Assembly (NCBI GenBank): GCA_900770785.1
Contig: CAAGLJ010000167.1
Location: 1-34,737, forward strand
Source: Lachnospiraceae bacterium
GTDB taxonomy: Bacteria; Bacillota; Clostridia; Lachnospirales; Lachnospiraceae
Length of the DNA: 34,737 nt
Direction: 5' to 3'
Shown here: positions 7,329-14,487 of the stretch, piece after piece
How positions within the stretch are numbered: position 1 is the first letter of the stretch
Layout: each line of letters starts with the position of its first letter
The notes under the pieces: model-generated
The model's input: the letters and a program-made list of their open reading frames with translations, nothing else
Databases searched by the model: none
Told to the model about the DNA's origin: nothing
Program-made: the position numbers and the translations under genes

Positions 7329-7365
7329 ATAGTCACAAGCTAATATTATACAGAATATAATATTA
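7308..7365. promoter_or_regulatory. Probable PadR operators: AT-rich inverted and direct repeats
   Basis: TAATATTATA-cagaa-TATAATATTA (7341-7365) is a perfect 10-bp inverted repeat with a 5-base spacer. A second, degenerate copy begins at 7308 with the same left arm. The two 20-bp blocks agree at 18 positions and lie 33 bp apart. The degenerate copy covers the -10 region. Autorepression by PadR is the natural reading; binding is inferred. Confidence 0.6.
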
Positions 7366-7502
7366 TAAATAATCACAGTATTATTCAACGATACAAAATC
7401 TCAGGCGAAAAAACATAAAGCAGCAATAAAGCGGCCAGAAAGCAAGCATAAACCAACTATAAATCATATTTTAATCCCAAGGCATTTAGAAAGGAGGTCC
7501 AT

Positions 7503-7826
7503 ATGGTATTCAATACAGGCGCAGCACTGCTGGATGCTATCGTGCTGGCAGTAGTCTCCAAGGAGACGGAAGGCACCTATGGCTACAAAATTACTCAGGA
7601 TGTGCGGCAGGCCCTTGAGGTATCGGAGTCCACCCTTTACCCGGTACTAAGACGACTTCAAAAGGATGGCTGTCTGGAAACCTACGACAGGGAATTTGCC
7701 GGCAGAAACAGGCGGTACTATCAGATTACGGAGGTGGGAGCCATTCAGCTTAGCCTGTATAGAGCTGAATGGAAGGTCTATTCCAGCAAAATAACGAATC
7801 TTTTTGAGGGGGGAAAGAATTCATGA
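7503..7826 (+). CDS. PadR-family transcriptional regulator
   Basis: This 107-residue winged-helix repressor begins with a helix containing L-D-A-I-V-L-A-V-V-S and G-T-Y-G-Y-K-I-T, followed by the recognition helix E-S-T-L-Y-P-V-L-R-R-L and the wing G-R-N-R-R-Y-Y. This is the standard PadR pattern. The short C-terminus is the dimer helix of the small (PadR-s1) subgroup. The ATG follows a strong AAAGGAGG site. Its stop overlaps the next start (ATGA), so padR and the HAAS protein are translationally coupled. PadR members usually repress their own operon in response to membrane stress or small molecules, and the operators upstream fit that. Confidence 0.95.
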   Translation: MVFNTGAALLDAIVLAVVSKETEGTYGYKITQDVRQALEVSESTLYPVLRRLQKDGCLETYDREFAGRNRRYYQITEVGAIQLSLYRAEWKVYSSKITNLFEGGKNS

Positions 7827-8545
7827 TGAGACAGGAATTTATGGAGCATTTGGAAAAGCTGCTATGGGACATTTCAGAAAATGAACGCAAGGAAGCACTG
7901 CAATATTACAATGATTATTTTGATGATGCCGGAGCAGAGAATGAAGAAGCCGTGTTAAAGGAGCTGGGCAGCCCTGTTCAGGTGGCCAGAAAAATTAAAG
8001 CCGGTTTTTCTGAAAATACATCCGAATATTCTGAACAGGGCTATGAAGATACCCGTTTCAGAGATGCGATGGAAATGATTGTAGAAGAGGAAAAGCAGAA
8101 CTGGCAGAAAACCGAAGAGGCAAAGGAACAGTCCGTCTGGGAAAAAGCAGCGGCAAAGCAGCCTGCAGGAAAGGGCTGGAAGATTCTGGCGATTATTCTT
8201 TTATGCATCTTTGTGGTTCCTGTCATTGTCCCCCTGGGGCTGGGAATTTTAGCAACTGCTTTTGCCATTTTGCTATCTGTCATAGCCGTTATCTTTGGAA
8301 TTGGGGTAGCAGGAGTTGGGATTCTCATCAGTGGGTTGATTTGTTTCGGTATAGGAATAGGAAAAATGTTTCTTATTCCGGCAGTAGGACTGGCCTTGAT
8401 GGGAACAGGCTGCCTTCTTTTTTCTCTGGGGCTGCTGCTTACCCTTGCTCTGAGCTGGTGTGGAATTAAATTCATCCCCTGGCTGATCCGGGGAGTCGTA
8501 AGGCTTATCCGCTTTCCCTTTAGAAAGGCAGGTGTATCCATATGA
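7823..8545 (+). CDS. HAAS-domain (DUF1700) membrane protein
   Basis: This protein has 240 residues. Residues 1-60 carry the HAAS/DUF1700 signature: F-x-x-x-L, then E-R-K-E-A-L-Q-Y-Y-N-D-Y-F-D-D-A, then K-E-L-G-S-P. Residues 60-115 are charged. From about 115 on there are several hydrophobic segments (three to four membrane spans), ending in a basic cytosolic tail. HAAS proteins are nearly always encoded beside PadR regulators and are thought to be membrane partners or targets of that control. The start overlaps padR by four bases and the stop overlaps the DUF4097 gene by four bases, a fully coupled operon. The biochemical role is unknown. Confidence 0.9.
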   Translation: MMRQEFMEHLEKLLWDISENERKEALQYYNDYFDDAGAENEEAVLKELGSPVQVARKIKAGFSENTSEYSEQGYEDTRFRDAMEMIVEEEKQNWQKTEEAKEQSVWEKAAAKQPAGKGWKILAIILLCIFVVPVIVPLGLGILATAFAILLSVIAVIFGIGVAGVGILISGLICFGIGIGKMFLIPAVGLALMGTGCLLFSLGLLLTLALSWCGIKFIPWLIRGVVRLIRFPFRKAGVSI

Positions 8546-9372
8546 AAAAAGTGACCAAAATATGTATCATTACTGCAATCCTTGCAGCTATTGCAGGAAT
8601 CATTTCTTTATTTGCCGGGATGGCTATGGGGGCAAAGCCGGAGCAATTTTTACAAATTCAAATCGGAAGCGGGGGGATAAGGGTTGGTCAAAGTCCGGGA
8701 ATACAATTTGGAACAGATGGAGAAAAGGCTGCCGGTGAGGGAAGAAAAGAGAGCCTTGCCGCTGGACAGATCAGCAGACTGGAAATGAGCATTGCCTCAG
8801 GAGTAGTGGAAATTTATCTCACTGAGGATGAAGAAGAAATTACCTGCTACAGTAACCGTAATAGAGACATCTGTAAAGTTAAGGATAATACGTTAATGAT
8901 TAAGGAAGAGAGCAGGCTGGGGATAGGGGAAGACCTTAAGCTGGAACTTTATTTACCCAGGAAAATGTGGAAAGAGATTGACCTTGAGCTGGGAGCCGGC
9001 TCTGCGGCTATAGAAAAACTGCAGGCAGAGGAAATCGCCATAGAATTAGGGGCAGGGGAGATGGAGATTGGCTCTTTGCACTTTACCGATTCGGCAGATT
9101 TACAGGTGGGTGCCGGAGAGCTGAATGTAGGCCTCTGTGACGGAAAAGAGCTATCACTGGAATGTGGTATAGGAAGCATGACGGTGATTTTGGCAGGCAG
9201 GGAAACAGATTATAATTACCGGCTGGAATGTGGCATAGGTACAATCAGTCTGCAGGGACAGGCATTTTCCGGGATGGGCCGGGAAAGCAGTGTAAATAAC
9301 CAGGCAGTAAAGCAGGTGCAGGCAGAGTGCGGCATGGGTGAAATAGTAATTGACTTTGCCGATGGGGAGTAA
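8542..9372 (+). CDS. DUF4097-type beta-strand repeat protein, membrane anchored
   Basis: This protein has 276 residues. A single N-terminal hydrophobic segment (about 7-29) would anchor it or act as an uncleaved signal, leaving the rest outside. Residues 75 onward form repeated short beta strands with the turn motifs G-A-G-S, G-A-G-E, G-I-G-S, G-I-G-T and G-M-G-E at regular spacing, the hallmark of the DUF4097/DUF2154 beta-helix fold found in LiaF-like stress proteins. It is coupled to the HAAS gene by an ATGA overlap. With PadR, HAAS and PspC it makes up an envelope-stress type module. Ligand and exact role are unknown. Confidence 0.88.
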   Translation: MKKVTKICIITAILAAIAGIISLFAGMAMGAKPEQFLQIQIGSGGIRVGQSPGIQFGTDGEKAAGEGRKESLAAGQISRLEMSIASGVVEIYLTEDEEEITCYSNRNRDICKVKDNTLMIKEESRLGIGEDLKLELYLPRKMWKEIDLELGAGSAAIEKLQAEEIAIELGAGEMEIGSLHFTDSADLQVGAGELNVGLCDGKELSLECGIGSMTVILAGRETDYNYRLECGIGTISLQGQAFSGMGRESSVNNQAVKQVQAECGMGEIVIDFADGE

Positions 9373-9449
9373 ATTTTCCATTTAATCAATGGAATAAAAG
9401 TGATTTAAGGGAAACAGACAAGCTTTATGAAAGAAAGGAAGGAACAGCT

Positions 9450-9641
9450 ATGGAATGGAAGAAATTAGTAAAATCAAGTACGAATAAGATGATTTGTGGC
9501 GTATGCGGAGGAATTGGTGAATACTTTAACGTAGATCCGACTCTGGTTCGCTTACTCTGGGTCATCCTTACCATTGGTGGTTTTGGAGTGGGCCTGCTGA
9601 TTTACATTCTGGCAGCAGTAATTATGCCTCAGGATTATTGA
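9450..9641 (+). CDS. PspC-domain small membrane protein
   Basis: This 63-residue protein is a stand-alone PspC domain. The amphipathic N-terminus is followed by C-G-V-C-G-G-I-G-E-Y-F-N-V-D-P-T-L-V-R and a single membrane span, L-L-W-V-I-L-T-I and onwards, ending in P-Q-D-Y. PspC proteins sense or buffer envelope stress. It has its own AAGGAAGG site 77 bp after the DUF4097 gene and probably shares the padR operon transcript. A short hairpin (9376-9394, TTCCATT/AATGGAA) lies between them but has no T-tract. Confidence 0.93.
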   Translation: MEWKKLVKSSTNKMICGVCGGIGEYFNVDPTLVRLLWVILTIGGFGVGLLIYILAAVIMPQDY

Positions 9642-9690
9642 GAAGGCGGTGGTCAGTTTTTAAAATTTTCCTTTCTTACCAGTAAAAGGA

Positions 9691-9718
9691 TTACAAATGA
9701 AATCAACTGTGATAGAAT
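9691..9718 (+). promoter_or_regulatory. Possible promoter of the murT-like gene
   Basis: TTACAA (9691-9696), a 16-bp spacer and TAGAAT (9713-9718) lie 65 bp before the murT-like start. The -35 box is imperfect, so this is a moderate call. Confidence 0.45.
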
Positions 9719-9783
9719 ATCCCTTGCAAAGGCAGGGAAAACTGTTCAGGTATCCCTTTTACATAAAATAGCAGGAGAAAAAC

Positions 9784-11109
9784 ATGAAAAAACTGATTAC
9801 CATCATTATTTGTAAAATACTTCGTTTTATTGGAAAAATCATCGGAAAGGGGAGCTCCCTGCCGGGGAAGATTGCCCTGAAAATCTGCCCGGACATTTTA
9901 AAAAGAGTTACCCTTCCCCCCTATATCATTGCCGTAACCGGAAGCAATGGTAAGACCTCTACAGTAGAGATGATTGCCCACATTTTGACGGCAAATGGGA
10001 AAAGGGTGGCCTGGAACAAAGAAGGCTCCAACCAGATTGAAGGGGTAACTACACTGGTATTAAACAGCTGTACCCTGGGAGGAAAAGTGACTGCGGACAT
10101 TTTGCTTATTGAAAGTGACGAACGCTTTGCCCGTTATACCTTCAAATATATTACTCCTACCCATTACGTTATTACCAATTTATACCGGGATCAGCTGACC
10201 AGGAATGGACATCCTGAATGGGTATACAATGCACTTCTGGACAGTATCCATGATGAGACACAGCTGATTTTAAATGCAGATGATCCACTGGTTTCCTGCT
10301 TTGGATACGACAGAGAAAATGTGGTATGGTTTGGGGCAGGTGACTTAAGCACCGACATCACGGAATTTGAGGGAGTATACCATGATGGTGCCTATTGCCC
10401 CCATTGCCGGCAGCCGATGACCTATACCAAATACCACTATGATCATATTGGCCATTATCACTGCAAAAGCTGTGGTCATAAGCGGAATGATACTGCTTAC
10501 ACCGTTACCAGTGCAGATCTGGAGAAGGGAATAGCCATAATTAATGGGCAGTTTGAGATTAAGCTTGCCCTCAGATCCCTGTATAATATTTACAACATTC
10601 TGGCGGCATTTACAGTGGCCTCTCTGGTGGGAATTGAAGGAGAAAAAATTGCTCCTCATATCAATAATTATGTGTTGAAAAATGGTCGTGTGGTTACCTT
10701 CTTACTGGGTGAAAGGAAGGGGACTTTGTTGACCTCCAAGCATGAAAACAGCATCTCCTACAACCAGTCTTTGCGTATTGCGGCAGCAGATAAGGAAGGC
10801 TGTGACGTGCTGATTATTGTGGATGCAGTCAGCCGCAAATACTTTACCAGTGACGTTTCCTGGCTTTGGGATATTGATTTTCATCTGCTGAACAGTGAGA
10901 ATGTAAGACAAATCCTGTTGGCGGGAACCTACTGTAACGATTTGGCAGTGCGTTTTTCTTACACGGATATTCCCCAGGAAAAAATCAGAGTTCTGGAGAC
11001 AGTGGAAGAAGCGGTAGCAGCCCTGGATAATGGCGGCAAAGAAAAAATATATGTAATTACCTGCTTTTCCGATAAGGACAAGTTTCTTAGCAGAGTAAGG
11101 GTAGACTGA
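9784..11109 (+). CDS. murT: MurT-like Mur ligase domain protein (lipid II amidation subunit homologue), divergent
   Basis: This 441-residue protein has the MurT layout: an N-terminal hydrophobic stretch, Mur ligase ATP loop G53-SNGKTS, the typical N-x-E-G-S-N segment, a Cys4 zinc ribbon (C205-x2-C208 and C227-x2-C230), and a DUF1727 C-terminus. MurT with GatD normally amidates the D-Glu of lipid II. Two conserved C-terminal stretches differ from the usual form. The K-N-P-A-G-F-N motif is replaced by K-H-E-N-S-I-S-Y-N (319-327). The N-D-x-x-A-D-G-x-D-x-S-W motif, expected to supply the Asp of the amidotransferase triad, reads V-D-A-V-S-R-K-Y-F-T-S-D-V-S-W (346-360). It may therefore be a paralogue with another role. 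Its partner gene follows 120 bp downstream. Confidence 0.85.
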   Translation: MKKLITIIICKILRFIGKIIGKGSSLPGKIALKICPDILKRVTLPPYIIAVTGSNGKTSTVEMIAHILTANGKRVAWNKEGSNQIEGVTTLVLNSCTLGGKVTADILLIESDERFARYTFKYITPTHYVITNLYRDQLTRNGHPEWVYNALLDSIHDETQLILNADDPLVSCFGYDRENVVWFGAGDLSTDITEFEGVYHDGAYCPHCRQPMTYTKYHYDHIGHYHCKSCGHKRNDTAYTVTSADLEKGIAIINGQFEIKLALRSLYNIYNILAAFTVASLVGIEGEKIAPHINNYVLKNGRVVTFLLGERKGTLLTSKHENSISYNQSLRIAAADKEGCDVLIIVDAVSRKYFTSDVSWLWDIDFHLLNSENVRQILLAGTYCNDLAVRFSYTDIPQEKIRVLETVEEAVAALDNGGKEKIYVITCFSDKDKFLSRVRVD

Positions 11110-11229
11110 AAAAATCAATTCTGTTTAAAAAACAGACATCACAGGAATGGAAAACAGAGAGAAGAAAGCGGGCTGCATTGGAGTATGGCCATAATTGGCA
11201 GCAGAAGGCGCTTGGAAATGGAGATAGGC

Positions 11230-11961
11230 ATGAAAATATTGCATCTGTATCATGACATAATGAATCTGTACGGGGAGTACGGAAATATCCGTGCTTTGAC
11301 CCGTATGCTGGATAAAAATGGAATTACCTATGACTTGGATTGCCTTTCTGTGACGGACAAGCCCTGTCTGACAGAATATGATTTTATTTATGTAGGCTCT
11401 GGCACAGAAAGCAACCAAAAATATATTCTAAACCATTTGCTTTCCTGCAAGGAGGAATTGAGCAGGTATATTGAAGCCGATAAATTGCTGCTTATGACCG
11501 GAAACTCCTTTGAAATTTTAGGAGAAAGGATTATTGATGCGAAAGGAGAGGAACATAAGGGCCTGGGCCTGTTTTCTTTTATGGTAGAAGAGCAGGACAA
11601 AATCAGAAATACGGCGGATGCGATTTTTACCCTGGAGAGCCTGGAGCATCCACTGGTGGGCTTCATCAACAAATGCAGTACCATTAAAGGGGTGGATACA
11701 CCTCTTTTTCAGGTGAAAATGGGACTGGGAAACGAAGGACGGGGTGGTACGGAAGGGATTCATTACCGGAATTTCTTTGGCACCCATCTGACCGGGCCGA
11801 TACTGATTAAAAATCCCGGCTTCCTGATCTATCTGACCAGACTTTTATGTACTTCTAAGGGGATGACAGATAGCCTGGATACGTCCTGGCTTAAGGAGGA
11901 AATGGCAGGCTATGAAATAACGCTTCGGGAATTGGCTAAGCGTTTGGCGGCAAAAGAATAA
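11230..11961 (+). CDS. gatD: GatD-like class I glutamine amidotransferase domain protein lacking the catalytic Cys
   Basis: This is the partner of the preceding MurT-like protein: 243 residues from the ATG at 11230, which follows a GGAG site and gives the family start M-K-I-L-H-L-Y-H-D-I-M-N-L-Y-G-E-Y-G-N. An in-frame ATG at 11185 would add 15 residues unlike the family. The GatD nucleophile normally sits in C-G-G-Y-Q-L-L-G. Here the aligned residues are G91-N-S-F-E-I-L-G98, so the Cys is Gly. The usual G-T-Y-L-H-G-P reads G-T-H-L-T-G-P (184-190), moving or removing the His. Glutaminase activity is therefore doubtful. The fold and gene pairing still support a MurT/GatD-like complex, perhaps using ammonia directly or binding another ligand. 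Confidence 0.82.
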   Translation: MKILHLYHDIMNLYGEYGNIRALTRMLDKNGITYDLDCLSVTDKPCLTEYDFIYVGSGTESNQKYILNHLLSCKEELSRYIEADKLLLMTGNSFEILGERIIDAKGEEHKGLGLFSFMVEEQDKIRNTADAIFTLESLEHPLVGFINKCSTIKGVDTPLFQVKMGLGNEGRGGTEGIHYRNFFGTHLTGPILIKNPGFLIYLTRLLCTSKGMTDSLDTSWLKEEMAGYEITLRELAKRLAAKE

Positions 11962-12092
11962 GGTTAATGGTATTTTGTAGTGCTGTGGGGCGTACACAAA
12001 AAATGCTTTTGGCTGCCCCGCTCCATCACCCTGCGGGGGACAGAAAGTAAAAAGGGTGTCTGTACTGTATGAAAAAAAATACAATCAGCAGA

Positions 12093-12121
12093 TTGACACT
12101 ACTTTAGCAGATTAGTATAAT
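12093..12121 (+). promoter_or_regulatory. Perfect-consensus promoter of the riboswitch-symporter unit
   Basis: TTGACA (12093-12098), a 17-bp spacer and TATAAT (12116-12121) match the sigma-A consensus at every position. Transcription should begin near 12128, just before the riboswitch. Confidence 0.9.
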
Positions 12122-12154
12122 GAAGCCTGTAATTACATAAGAAGCCAATAGAAG

Positions 12155-12322
12155 ATTGCAGGAAAGTGGCATAATGCCCACCGAAGGAGTAATACTCTCA
12201 GGGATTTCTGAAGATACCGCAGAGATGAGACTGTAGTTGGATGGCCCGCTGGAGAATCTCAGAATATGGGTGCCGAAGGTGAAAGTGGCGAATGCCGCGA
12301 ATCTCTCAGGCAAAAGGACAGC
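12155..12322 (+). ncRNA. Tandem glycine riboswitch
   Basis: There are two glycine-aptamer-like domains in series. The second (12248-12322) is textbook: closing stem GCTG/CAGC, GGAGA paired with TCTC, core G-C-C-G-A-A-G-G, then CTCTCAGG-caaaa-GGACAG. The first (about 12155-12235) has C-A-C-C-G-A-A-G-G-A-G-T-A-A, CTCTCAGG and a longer insert before ACCGCAGAG, with possible closing pairs TGCAG/CTGTA. The downstream gene is an alanine/glycine:cation symporter, a well-known target of this riboswitch. Exact ends are estimated. Confidence 0.9.
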
Positions 12323-12388
12323 GTTATCTTATATAAGAAGCAAAGGGGGAGACTGCCTTTGCGGCTCTTATCATGGAAATGACGTCAG

Positions 12389-12417
12389 GTTCAAGGATAT
12401 TCTCCTTGAACTTTTTT
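12389..12417 (+). terminator. Riboswitch-controlled intrinsic terminator
   Basis: GTTCAAGGA (12389-12397) and TCCTTGAAC (12403-12411) form a perfect 9-bp stem with a 5-base loop followed by TTTTTT. It lies 67 bases after the second aptamer and before the coding region, so it is probably the expression platform. A competing GCAAAGG/CCTTTGC hairpin lies between the two. The sign of the control, on or off with glycine, cannot be told from sequence alone. Confidence 0.85.
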
Positions 12418-12469
12418 ATTGGGTAAAATGAGGATAAGCCATGGGTGCAGCTTATGTAAAATAAGATAA

Positions 12470-12505
12470 GGGGAGGAACCACAAAAGTGGTTCAAAACAG
12501 GAAAT
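12470..12505 (+). promoter_or_regulatory. Translation-initiation region with a stem between the SD-like run and the start
   Basis: A GGGGAGG run (12470-12476) lies about 30 bases before the symporter ATG, too far for a normal ribosome site. GAACCAC (12476-12482) and GTGGTTC (12487-12493) form a 7-bp stem with an AAAA loop in between, which would bring the run to about 12 bases from the start. A weaker AGGAA (12500-12504) lies right at the ATG. It could instead serve the in-frame ATG codons at 12512 to 12518. Confidence 0.4.
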
Positions 12506-13861
12506 ATGGAAATGATGATGAATTATATTGCAGACATTGTTGATGCGGTAAATGGCTTCCTTTGGGACTATGCCTTACTGTTTCTGCTGATGGGAACGGG
12601 TATTTTTTACACCATTCGGTTGAAATTTATTCAGGTGAGAAAGTTTGGTGCAGGAATGAAGCTGCTGTTTGGAAATTTTTCTCTGCATGGAGATCATGAC
12701 GGGCATGGTCTCAGCTCTTTTCAGGCCTTAACTACAGCCATTGCTGCTCAGGTTGGTACCGGTAATATTGCAGGTGCGGCAACAGCTATTGCAGCAGGTG
12801 GCCCAGGGGCAATTTTCTGGATGTGGGTAAGTGCTTTTTTCGGAATGGCTACCATTTATGCAGAAGCGATAATGGCGCAGGTTACCCGTAAAGTGGAAAA
12901 CGGTGTGGTTTCGGGTGGACCCATTTATTACATACATTATATTTTTAAAGGAAAATTCGGAAAATTTCTGGCTGCCTTCTTTTCAGTAGCCATCATTCTG
13001 GCCTTAGGTTTTATGGGAAATATGGTGCAGTCCAACTCCATAGGTTCTTCCTTTCAGGGAGCATTTGGCGTAAGCCCTCTGGTGGTAGGCATTGTGATTG
13101 CCACCATTGCGGGAATCATCTTTATCGGTGGAATTAAGCGCATTGCCCGTTTCACGGAAAAAATTGTTCCTATCATGGCTTTTTTATATATCCTTGGCTG
13201 TATTGTGATTTTATGTATGAATCCTGCTGATGCTGCACAGGCCATCAGAGATATTTTTGTAGGAGCCTTTTCTCCCCAGGCTGTAGGAGGCGGACTGATT
13301 GGCGTAACCGTACAAAAGGCCATGCGCTTCGGCGTTGCACGTGGTCTTTTCTCCAATGAGGCAGGTATGGGTTCTACCCCTCATGCTCATGCGACAGCAG
13401 AGGTTGACCATCCCTGTGACCAGGGTGTCATTGCCATGATTGGTGTATTCATTGATACCTTTATTATTTTGACCTTGACAGCACTGGTGATTGTATCCAG
13501 TGGTCTCTATACGAATGGGGAGACGGCAGCAGTACTGGCACAAAGTGCTTTTAATGCAAGCTTTGGCAATTTTGGAAATATTTTCATTGCAATCTGTATG
13601 CTGTTTTTTGCCTTCACCACCATCATTGGCTGGTATTATTTTGGAGAGGTAAATGTTCGTGCCCTCTTTGGCGATAGAGCAGTAAAGGTATATGCAATCA
13701 TCGTAGTAATCTTCGTCATAATCGGTTCTGCCTTAAAGGTAGAGCTGGTATGGAATATGTCCGATATGTTTAACGGATTGATGGTTCTGCCCAACCTGAT
13801 TGCCTTACTGCCCTGCGTAGGAGTCGTTTTGGAAAAAACCAGAGAGTATGAGAAGAAATAG
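12506..13861 (+). CDS. Alanine/glycine:cation symporter (AGCS family)
   Basis: This 451-residue inner-membrane carrier of the AGCS family takes up alanine or glycine with Na+ (or H+). The family hallmark around residues 75-110 is intact: A-L-T-T-A-I-A-A-Q-V-G-T-G-N-I-A-G, then A-A-G-G-P-G-A-I-F-W-M-W-V-S-A-F-F-G-M. A second signature, R-F-G-V-A-R-G-L-F-S-N-E-A-G-M-G-S, sits near residue 280. About ten or eleven hydrophobic spans are visible. The start region has four in-frame ATG codons (12506, 12512, 12515, 12518), so the true N-terminus is uncertain by a few residues. The glycine riboswitch upstream argues that glycine is a substrate. The stop is 5 bp from the convergent acetyltransferase gene, with no obvious terminator between. 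Confidence 0.95.
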   Translation: MEMMMNYIADIVDAVNGFLWDYALLFLLMGTGIFYTIRLKFIQVRKFGAGMKLLFGNFSLHGDHDGHGLSSFQALTTAIAAQVGTGNIAGAATAIAAGGPGAIFWMWVSAFFGMATIYAEAIMAQVTRKVENGVVSGGPIYYIHYIFKGKFGKFLAAFFSVAIILALGFMGNMVQSNSIGSSFQGAFGVSPLVVGIVIATIAGIIFIGGIKRIARFTEKIVPIMAFLYILGCIVILCMNPADAAQAIRDIFVGAFSPQAVGGGLIGVTVQKAMRFGVARGLFSNEAGMGSTPHAHATAEVDHPCDQGVIAMIGVFIDTFIILTLTALVIVSSGLYTNGETAAVLAQSAFNASFGNFGNIFIAICMLFFAFTTIIGWYYFGEVNVRALFGDRAVKVYAIIVVIFVIIGSALKVELVWNMSDMFNGLMVLPNLIALLPCVGVVLEKTREYEKK

Positions 13862-13866
13862 AAAAT

Positions 13867-14454
13867 TTACAGCCCGCTGTCTGGAGCTTTGACCTTATGC
13901 TTTAACAGAATATGCCGTATATATCCACCGTATTTTTCCCTGGTTGCCCTGATTTCGTAGCCACAGGCCAGAAAGTTTTTCAAACTGGGCAGATTCGAGG
14001 GGGATACGGTGGCCATACGGTAGGGCCGGTCATCATAATCCAGAATTTTTTCAGCACACAGAATAAGGCTTTGCTGCAGGTGCTGTCCCCGGTGGGCAGG
14101 TAAAACAGCCAGTGAGTCCATATGGGCAACCTGCTTAAGCCGTGACGCATCAAAGTCCAGCTCCAGCCCCAGATTATCTGCTTCTAAGCCGGGAAAAAGC
14201 ACCAGAAGATAGGCGGCAGCGGTATTTTTATGGTCTGCGGCCAGCAGACCGAAGCCATCAGAGGTCAGCACCCTTTCAACGAAATCCTGTCCATCGGGAA
14301 TAAATAAACTTTTATCCTTCAATGTATCAGTAACGGTTTCCATAATAGCCCTGATCAGGGCAGCATCCTTGAAGGAAGCCTGATAAATTCGGTATCCGGG
14401 GGAACAGGCAGCTGGAAAAAAGGAGCCGCCTTTACGAAAAATTTCAGTCAACAT
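13867..14454 (-). CDS. GNAT-family N-acetyltransferase
   Basis: This 195-residue acetyltransferase has the acetyl-CoA binding motif A, H-M-D-S-L-A-V-L-P-A-H-R-G-Q-H-L-Q-Q-S-L (about 131-150; the core is R-G-Q-H-L), followed by a motif B-like Y-R-M-A-T-V-S-P-S-N-L-P-S-L-K-N-F-L. The first 20 residues are an extra lead-in. Substrate is unknown: small molecules, tRNA or protein N-termini are all possible. A GGAGGGA site precedes the ATG. It lies 33 bp downstream of rqcH on the same strand and is probably co-transcribed with it. Confidence 0.85.
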   Translation of the reverse strand: MLTEIFRKGGSFFPAACSPGYRIYQASFKDAALIRAIMETVTDTLKDKSLFIPDGQDFVERVLTSDGFGLLAADHKNTAAAYLLVLFPGLEADNLGLELDFDASRLKQVAHMDSLAVLPAHRGQHLQQSLILCAEKILDYDDRPYRMATVSPSNLPSLKNFLACGYEIRATREKYGGYIRHILLKHKVKAPDSGL

Positions 14455-14487
14455 TCTTCCCTCCTTTCTGGAAAACTTCCACCCATT

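Larger units (their letters stand above)
11962..12505. other. Long non-coding leader between the gatD-like and symporter genes
   Basis: This 544-bp stretch has no gene. It starts with a CCCCGC/GCGGGG hairpin (12016-12038) that lacks a T-tract. It then holds a consensus promoter (12093-12121), a tandem glycine riboswitch (about 12155-12322), a GCAAAGG/CCTTTGC hairpin (12340-12362), an intrinsic terminator (12389-12417) and a 7-bp hairpin (12476-12493) between a ribosome-site-like purine run and the symporter start. Confidence 0.8.

Noticed and set aside
7191..7388. 65-codon hydrophobic minus-strand ORF between the phosphatase and padR
   Set aside because: It overlaps the phosphatase 3-prime end and the padR promoter/operators; its Ile/Tyr/Phe content reflects AT-rich DNA.
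8041..8541. 166-codon minus-strand ORF opposite the HAAS gene
   Set aside because: It is a shadow of the membrane segments of the coupled plus-strand gene.
9376..9394. TTCCATT/AATGGAA hairpin after the DUF4097 gene as a terminator
   Set aside because: The stem is short and AT-rich and no T-tract follows; the PspC gene downstream is probably on the same transcript.
12016..12038. CCCCGC/GCGGGG hairpin after the gatD-like gene as a terminator
   Set aside because: It is followed by GACAGAAAGTAAAAAG, not by T residues.
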